From contig DJYV01000042.1 of assembly GCA_002448555.1 (NCBI GenBank), positions 1 through 9,873 of the forward strand: a DNA stretch of 9,873 nucleotides. The letters run 5' to 3'. Below, piece by piece: positions 5,986-9,873 of the stretch. Each line of letters opens with the position of its first letter. Position 1 is the first letter of the stretch. The notes under the pieces were generated by a model, which saw nothing but the letters and a program-made list of their open reading frames with translations, was not told the DNA's origin and ran no database searches. Both the position numbers and the translations under genes were made by a program. The DNA comes from Flavobacteriales bacterium UBA6969. Its GTDB lineage: Bacteria > Bacteroidota > Bacteroidia > Flavobacteriales_D > Sanyastnellaceae.

Positions 5986-8518
5986 TCGATGCTTTCCATC
6001 CCCACCATCCCGTACCCAAAACAAAGAGTAACAAGAGCAAGTTGAACAACACATCCATCCAAGAAGCGTGCTTATTGGCATACTCCCAAGTGATGGTGTG
6101 TTCACCCGCAGGAACCTTTAAAGCCCTTAACACATAGTTGGCACGTAAGGTTTCCACGGGCTCGCCATCGATGCGTGCCACCCAACCTTCGGGGTACCAA
6201 ATTTCAGAGAACACACCGAGTCCTTCTGCCGACAAATTCGCCTCGTATTCTAAGTAATCCGGGGTGTAATTCACCAGCTGGATGGTGCCCGTGGCGCCGG
6301 GTGACATGCCGTTCATACTTCCTTGATACTCCTCGTGCACGACCGCACGTAGCGGAGCATTCAACGCCGCGGTCATGTTGATTTCATCGTCATGCGAAGC
6401 GGCCCATTGCCAATCTGATGCGACCCATGCAAATCCCGTTGCACTGGGTACCGCTAACGGATCCGCCATTTGACCGAAAATGATGTACCGGGTGTTGAGC
6501 ATCTGGTGTCCAACCAGCGTTGCGAACGCCGATTCCATGTCACCGGCTTGGATTTTTTCGGCAAAACGACTGCGCTCGGGAGTCAGGACCCGTTCGATAA
6601 AATCCTGGTAGCGGCGAAGTTTCGCAGCATGATAGCCGCCAATACTTTGGAAAAAATACGAGGCAGAAGCATCCGTGAATGGGTTGTCCCAGCGCAATAC
6701 CCGGTACGCCGCACTGAAACGCATGGCCCCGAATTGACTGACGGCCTGAAGCCGATCCTTTTCAGCACGAGTCAATCGAATGCCATCGAATCGTTCGAGG
6801 TAATGGTCGTACAAACGTTCGGCTCGCTCTTCGTTAATGGGGTTACTCCGAAAGTCTTGAGCCAACAATTTCATCATTTGTGGCTCCGGCGTGAACGGGA
6901 AGGCATGGTCTACCTGTTTAACCCAATTGCGGTACTTCCCATTGACCTTTTCGTCGTTGAAATACCGCTGATCCACATTCCACAAATCGACCGTGGTCAC
7001 GAGCGCAAGCGCGAGCAACGCAACGGTCGGCTTGAGCTTATTCCAAGCCATTGCGGCAATCACGCCTGAAAGCACGAGCAGCAGACCCAAGGTCCGCAGT
7101 ACGTCTGCTCGGAAGACCTCGAGGCGGCGCGCAAGGGCCTCTTGGTATCCCAATTGCTCCACCGCCACGTCTCTACGGATGGAAGATTGGAAATCGAAGA
7201 ATGCCTCCGGCACACCGTAAAAGCCGGCAAACAGCACCACCAATCCCAGCGCACTCCCCAACCACCACCAACGGCGCTTGTTCGGCATCCCCCCTGGTTG
7301 TGTCGCCTCGGCCACCATTTCTTTCAAGCCGAGTGCCGCTCCCATGGAAACGGTCATTAGGACCAACACGAGCATCATTTTGGTGTCGCGGAATTTGCTG
7401 AACGCCGGCACGCAGTCCAGGAAGAAATCCGTCAGGACGCCGCCATCTCGCCGGCTTAAAAACACCGCCAAAGCCGTAATGACCAACAGCGGCCACCGCA
7501 GGCGGTCGCGTCCGGCCACAAGGAACATGAAGAACAACGCAACGAGGATGGCGCCGAAGTAAAACGCCCCACCCGAAAAGGCTTGCTCCCCCCAGTAGAG
7601 GGGATTGTTCCCGCCTTTGATGTCCGGACAAAGGATGGACAACCACTCTCCGTCCGCCATGCTGTATTCCAAAATGTAATTGCGGTCCAATCCTTCGGCC
7701 GCTTCAGCTGGGTCCGCACCTTCAAGGAGGCGTTCGCCCCGGATGGTGTGTTGGGCGTATTCCTGCGTTTCCTTGAGGTGAGCATAGCTGGGCAGGACCC
7801 CGATGACACCTGCCAACAGCACCAGGGCATTGGTCCGCACCGCCTTGGGCCAATTTTTCTCCTTTACACCCAATCGCCACGTCTCGGCAAGTCCGATGGC
7901 AAACAGCAAGAAGAACAGGTAATAGGTCATCTGCGGGTGACCGGATGAAACGTGCAATGCAGTTGCAAATGCCGCAAGGGCACTGCCTGCAAACAGCCGC
8001 CCCCGGTACGCCCAAACGACACCCGCGAGCACGAATGGCATGTACGCGATGGCCTGAACTTTCGTGTTGTGACCGGCGGAGAAATAGAGCACTTCGAATG
8101 AACTCAATCCCATCCCCACCCCACAAAGCAGGGCAATCCAAGGCGACGCGCCGAGAGCGAGGGCCAAGATGTACCCCCCGATCATGGCCAACCAAAACAC
8201 CGAAATGCCATTGTATCCCACCAGGGAATTGATCGCCCGCTTGGATTGCCTTACCACATCAAACGATGGCTTTGCTGGCGAGATTTGAGTCGTGGGCATC
8301 CCCCCAAACATGGAATTGGTCCAGCCCGGGCTTTCACCGAATAGAACCGCCGCATCTCTTGCCTCCTTGCTCATGCCCACCCAGTTTTGGATGTCGCCTT
8401 GGCGCACCACGTAACCGTCAAAGGACTTCGACAGTAAGGCCGAAGCCAGTGCGTAAAAAACCAGCACCGCCACGCAGTGCATGGCATGTTTTTGGAAATG
8501 AGCTTTCAATCGTTCCAT
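5951..8518 (-). CDS. YfhO-family polytopic membrane protein (putative GT-C type)
   Basis: An 855-residue membrane protein from the ATG at 8518-8516 (a TTG two codons earlier is less likely). It has a membrane segment at about 14-31, a first loop carrying GYVVRQGDIQNW (35-46), then about 10 more hydrophobic segments to residue 510, interspersed with FSAGHNTKVQAIAYMPF (146-162) and SSGHPQMTYY (191-200), both of which I recall as conserved in Bacteroidota YfhO proteins. VDLWNVDQRYF (510-520) closes the membrane part. A large extracytoplasmic domain follows, containing SEIWYPEGWVARIDGEPV and ALKVPAGEHTITWEY, and a last membrane helix (FNLLLLLFVLGTGWWGW). YfhO proteins are thought to be GT-C glycosyltransferase-like; the Bacillus member is linked to lipoteichoic acid glycosylation, but the role in Bacteroidota, which lack that polymer, is unknown. 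D42 in the first loop is a candidate catalytic Asp by analogy. It lies 39 bp after DUF4834 and overlaps the GNAT gene. Confidence 0.92.
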   Translation of the reverse strand: MERLKAHFQKHAMHCVAVLVFYALASALLSKSFDGYVVRQGDIQNWVGMSKEARDAAVLFGESPGWTNSMFGGMPTTQISPAKPSFDVVRQSKRAINSLVGYNGISVFWLAMIGGYILALALGASPWIALLCGVGMGLSSFEVLYFSAGHNTKVQAIAYMPFVLAGVVWAYRGRLFAGSALAAFATALHVSSGHPQMTYYLFFLLFAIGLAETWRLGVKEKNWPKAVRTNALVLLAGVIGVLPSYAHLKETQEYAQHTIRGERLLEGADPAEAAEGLDRNYILEYSMADGEWLSILCPDIKGGNNPLYWGEQAFSGGAFYFGAILVALFFMFLVAGRDRLRWPLLVITALAVFLSRRDGGVLTDFFLDCVPAFSKFRDTKMMLVLVLMTVSMGAALGLKEMVAEATQPGGMPNKRRWWWLGSALGLVVLFAGFYGVPEAFFDFQSSIRRDVAVEQLGYQEALARRLEVFRADVLRTLGLLLVLSGVIAAMAWNKLKPTVALLALALVTTVDLWNVDQRYFNDEKVNGKYRNWVKQVDHAFPFTPEPQMMKLLAQDFRSNPINEERAERLYDHYLERFDGIRLTRAEKDRLQAVSQFGAMRFSAAYRVLRWDNPFTDASASYFFQSIGGYHAAKLRRYQDFIERVLTPERSRFAEKIQAGDMESAFATLVGHQMLNTRYIIFGQMADPLAVPSATGFAWVASDWQWAASHDDEINMTAALNAPLRAVVHEEYQGSMNGMSPGATGTIQLVNYTPDYLEYEANLSAEGLGVFSEIWYPEGWVARIDGEPVETLRANYVLRALKVPAGEHTITWEYANKHASWMDVLFNLLLLLFVLGTGWWGWKASNEKHQGKAQRA

Positions 8519-8557
8519 ACGCAAATTTGATTTAGGCCCAAGTTACGGGGAACACCC

Positions 8558-8770
8558 TCAAGGCTCATCAACCTCCTCGAAATCCACGTAGTCACCCAAT
8601 CCGTCGTCTTTCGGTTGGGACGTCCGGTGCTGGCTGCCGCCTCGCGGCCCTCGACGCGTCGTGTCTGCTTGACTCCGTGAGGCGTTTTGTCGGCCACCGA
8701 ACAAGCGGTCCAACCAACGAAACACAAACCACACCAACGCGGCCGTGGCAATCAGTCGAAGCAACCCCAC
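8558..8770 (-). CDS. DUF4834 family small membrane protein
   Basis: A 70-residue protein read from a GTG at 8770-8768. Residues 3-20 (LLRLIATAALVWFVFRWL) form one transmembrane helix, followed by a basic, Gly/Ser/Gln-rich linker (DRLFGGRQ... to residue 55) and the conserved acidic end GDYVDFEEVDEP (59-70). A single N-terminal helix, polar basic linker and terminal 'GdYVDYEEVD' motif match what I remember of DUF4834, a Bacteroidota-restricted family of unknown function. The likely topology is a helix in the inner membrane with the tail in the cytoplasm (positive-inside linker). The GTG is 1 nt after the carB stop (TAA C GTG), so translation is almost certainly coupled to carB. No ATG is available near the start, and the hydrophobic segment begins at once, which supports the GTG. 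Function unknown. Confidence 0.82.
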   Translation of the reverse strand: MGLLRLIATAALVWFVFRWLDRLFGGRQNASRSQADTTRRGPRGGSQHRTSQPKDDGLGDYVDFEEVDEP

Positions 8771-8771
8771 G

Positions 8772-9873
8772 TTACTTGCTCAAGTACAAATTCCGCTCGC
8801 TGTAGACCTTGCGGAAAAACGGATCCCGTAAATCGGGAATGAAACGAATGCCCTCCCCGGTCGACTTCATTTCCGGCCCCAATTCTTTATTGACCTCGGG
8901 GAATTTCTCGTAAGAGAAGACTGGGATTTTCACGGCGTAACCGTCGAGTTCCGGGTTGTGGGGCAGGTCCTTCAACTTCGCCTCACCCATCATCACTTTC
9001 GTCGCGTGGTTCACGTACGGTTCGCCGTAGGCTTTCGCGATGAATGGTACGGTTCGCGAGGCACGTGGGTTGGCTTCGATGATGTAAACCTGGTCGTCCT
9101 TGACGGCAAACTGGATGTTGATCAAGCCCACTGTTTCCAAGGCCAGCGCGATGCGCTTGGTGTACTCTTGAATCTGGCTGATGATCAAATCGCCCAAGTT
9201 GTAAGGCGGCAGGACTGCATAACTGTCGCCGCTGTGAATACCGGCGGGCTCGATGTGCTGCATGATGCCGATGATGCGTACCTCGTCACCGTCGCAGATG
9301 GCATCCGCTTCGCATTCTATAGCGCCATCGAGGTAGTGATCCAACAGCACCTTGTTGTCCGGCATGTCCCGGAAAATGTCGATAACGTGACGTTCCAGCT
9401 CGTCCTCGTTGATGACGATCTTCATGCGCTGTCCGCCCAAAACATAGCTCGGTCGCACCAGCAAGGGGAAGCCGAGCTTCTTGCTCAGTTCGTTGGCCTC
9501 GTCTGCGGTTTCTACCACACCGAAGTCTGGATATGGTACCCCTTCGTCGCGCAGCAAGGACGAGAACGACCCGCGGTCTTCAGCCAAGTCCAACGCCCGG
9601 TAGCTCGTTCCGATGATTTTGATGCCGTACCGCTCGAGTTTCTCCGCCAGCTTCAACGCGGTCTGGCCGCCCAATTGCACGATTACCCCCTCGGGCTTTT
9701 CGTGTAAGATGATGTCGTAAATATGCTCCCAGAAAACGGGCTCGAAGTACAGTTTATCCGCTGTATCCGAGTCGGTTGACACCGTCTCGGGGTTGCAGTT
9801 GATCATGATGGTCTCGTACCCGCATTCTTTAGCGGCGAGCACCCCGTGTACGCAACAGTAATCGAATTCGATG
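8772..9873 (-). CDS. carB: Carbamoyl-phosphate synthase large subunit, C-terminal 366 residues (5' end outside window)
   Basis: CarB combines bicarbonate, glutamine-derived ammonia and two ATP into carbamoyl phosphate for pyrimidine and arginine synthesis, working with CarA in the cytoplasm. The visible part begins IEFDYCCVHG, the conserved start of the second (carbamate-phosphorylating) half, so about 550 residues lie outside. Visible hallmarks, numbered from the window edge, are INCNPETVSTD (24-34), VQLGGQTALKLA (65-76), RPSYVLGG (140-147), CDGDEV...GIMQHIEPAGIHSGDS (193-217) and INIQFAV...IIEANPRASRTVPF (251-277). Q254, E266 and N268 match the E. coli metal ligands Q829, E841 and N843 in spacing. 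The protein ends about 35 residues after VFSYEKFPEV, at SERNLYLSK, and so lacks the roughly 140-residue MGS-like regulatory domain of E. coli CarB. I recall such short CarB proteins (about 950 aa) as normal in flavobacteria. It heads the DUF4834-yfhO-GNAT cluster. Confidence 0.97.
   Translation of the reverse strand, partial: IEFDYCCVHGVLAAKECGYETIMINCNPETVSTDSDTADKLYFEPVFWEHIYDIILHEKPEGVIVQLGGQTALKLAEKLERYGIKIIGTSYRALDLAEDRGSFSSLLRDEGVPYPDFGVVETADEANELSKKLGFPLLVRPSYVLGGQRMKIVINEDELERHVIDIFRDMPDNKVLLDHYLDGAIECEADAICDGDEVRIIGIMQHIEPAGIHSGDSYAVLPPYNLGDLIISQIQEYTKRIALALETVGLINIQFAVKDDQVYIIEANPRASRTVPFIAKAYGEPYVNHATKVMMGEAKLKDLPHNPELDGYAVKIPVFSYEKFPEVNKELGPEMKSTGEGIRFIPDLRDPFFRKVYSERNLYLSK

Noticed and set aside
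5986..6105. 40-codon N-terminal extension of the acyltransferase, including a Cys-rich stretch
   Set aside because: It is only the yfhO 3' end (last membrane helix) read in another frame; the ATG at 5985 gives a protein consistent with the family.
6470..7069. 199-codon open frame on the plus strand inside yfhO
   Set aside because: Antisense to a clear YfhO coding sequence, no recognisable motif, no start context.
8519..8557. Promoter for yfhO in the 39-bp gap (CAAATTTG near the start)
   Set aside because: CAAATTTG is a 7-of-8 match to TAnnTTTG only if the first base is ignored, and no TTTG -33 element lies at the right distance; operon transcription from carB is simpler.
8958..9707. 249-codon open frame on the plus strand inside carB
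   Set aside because: It is antisense to a highly conserved carB region, and its product has no recognisable domain; long antisense frames are expected in GC-rich coding DNA.
8772..9873. carB as a truncated pseudogene because the C-terminal domain is missing
   Set aside because: The frame is intact, catalytic and metal-ligand positions are kept, and the stop is tightly followed by the next gene; short CarB proteins are recalled as normal in flavobacteria.

Overview
The window looks like an ordinary, densely coded chromosomal stretch from a Bacteroidota bacterium, most likely a flavobacterium-like lineage of fairly high GC (roughly 55-58% by eye). The evidence is the set of lineage-typical families: DUF4924, DUF4834, an OmpH/Skp-like protein, an 'outer membrane beta-barrel' TonB-dependent receptor with an N-terminal carboxypeptidase-regulatory-like domain, a YfhO-family membrane protein, and a CarB that ends without the C-terminal regulatory domain. 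Shine-Dalgarno sequences are largely absent, as is usual in this phylum. Family names come from reading the translated sequences and from memory; no search was run.

Layout. (1) 1-1173, minus strand: a tight cluster read right to left, with a 75-residue conserved small protein, then (9-bp gap) an OmpH/Skp-like envelope protein, then (4-bp ATGA overlap) a DUF4924 protein that runs off the left edge. (2) 1214-4746, plus strand: a DUF1853 protein with a PD-(D/E)XK-like signature, diverging from the small protein across only 40 bp, then a 71-bp gap with a weak hairpin terminator and a 6-bp inverted repeat, then an 844-residue TonB-dependent receptor. (3) 4726-9873, minus strand: a probable four-gene operon read right to left, carB (5' end outside the window), DUF4834 (GTG start 1 nt after the carB stop), yfhO (39-bp gap) and a FemAB/BioF2-like GNAT acyltransferase (starting 35 bp inside yfhO). 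The receptor and the acyltransferase converge with a 21-bp 3' overlap, and a perfect 8-bp inverted repeat lies immediately after the receptor stop codon.

Functionally this is a mix of pyrimidine/arginine precursor synthesis (carB) and cell-envelope functions (OmpH-like, outer-membrane receptor, YfhO-type polytopic protein, GNAT acyltransferase). No RNA gene, mobile element, CRISPR array, phage gene or recognisable defence system is visible, and no non-coding gap exceeds 71 bp. The points most worth a second look are the uncharacterised genes locked to carB, the small protein/OmpH/DUF4924 cluster facing a DUF1853 gene, and the overlapping convergent 3' ends with alternative hairpins. None is strong evidence for a new system.
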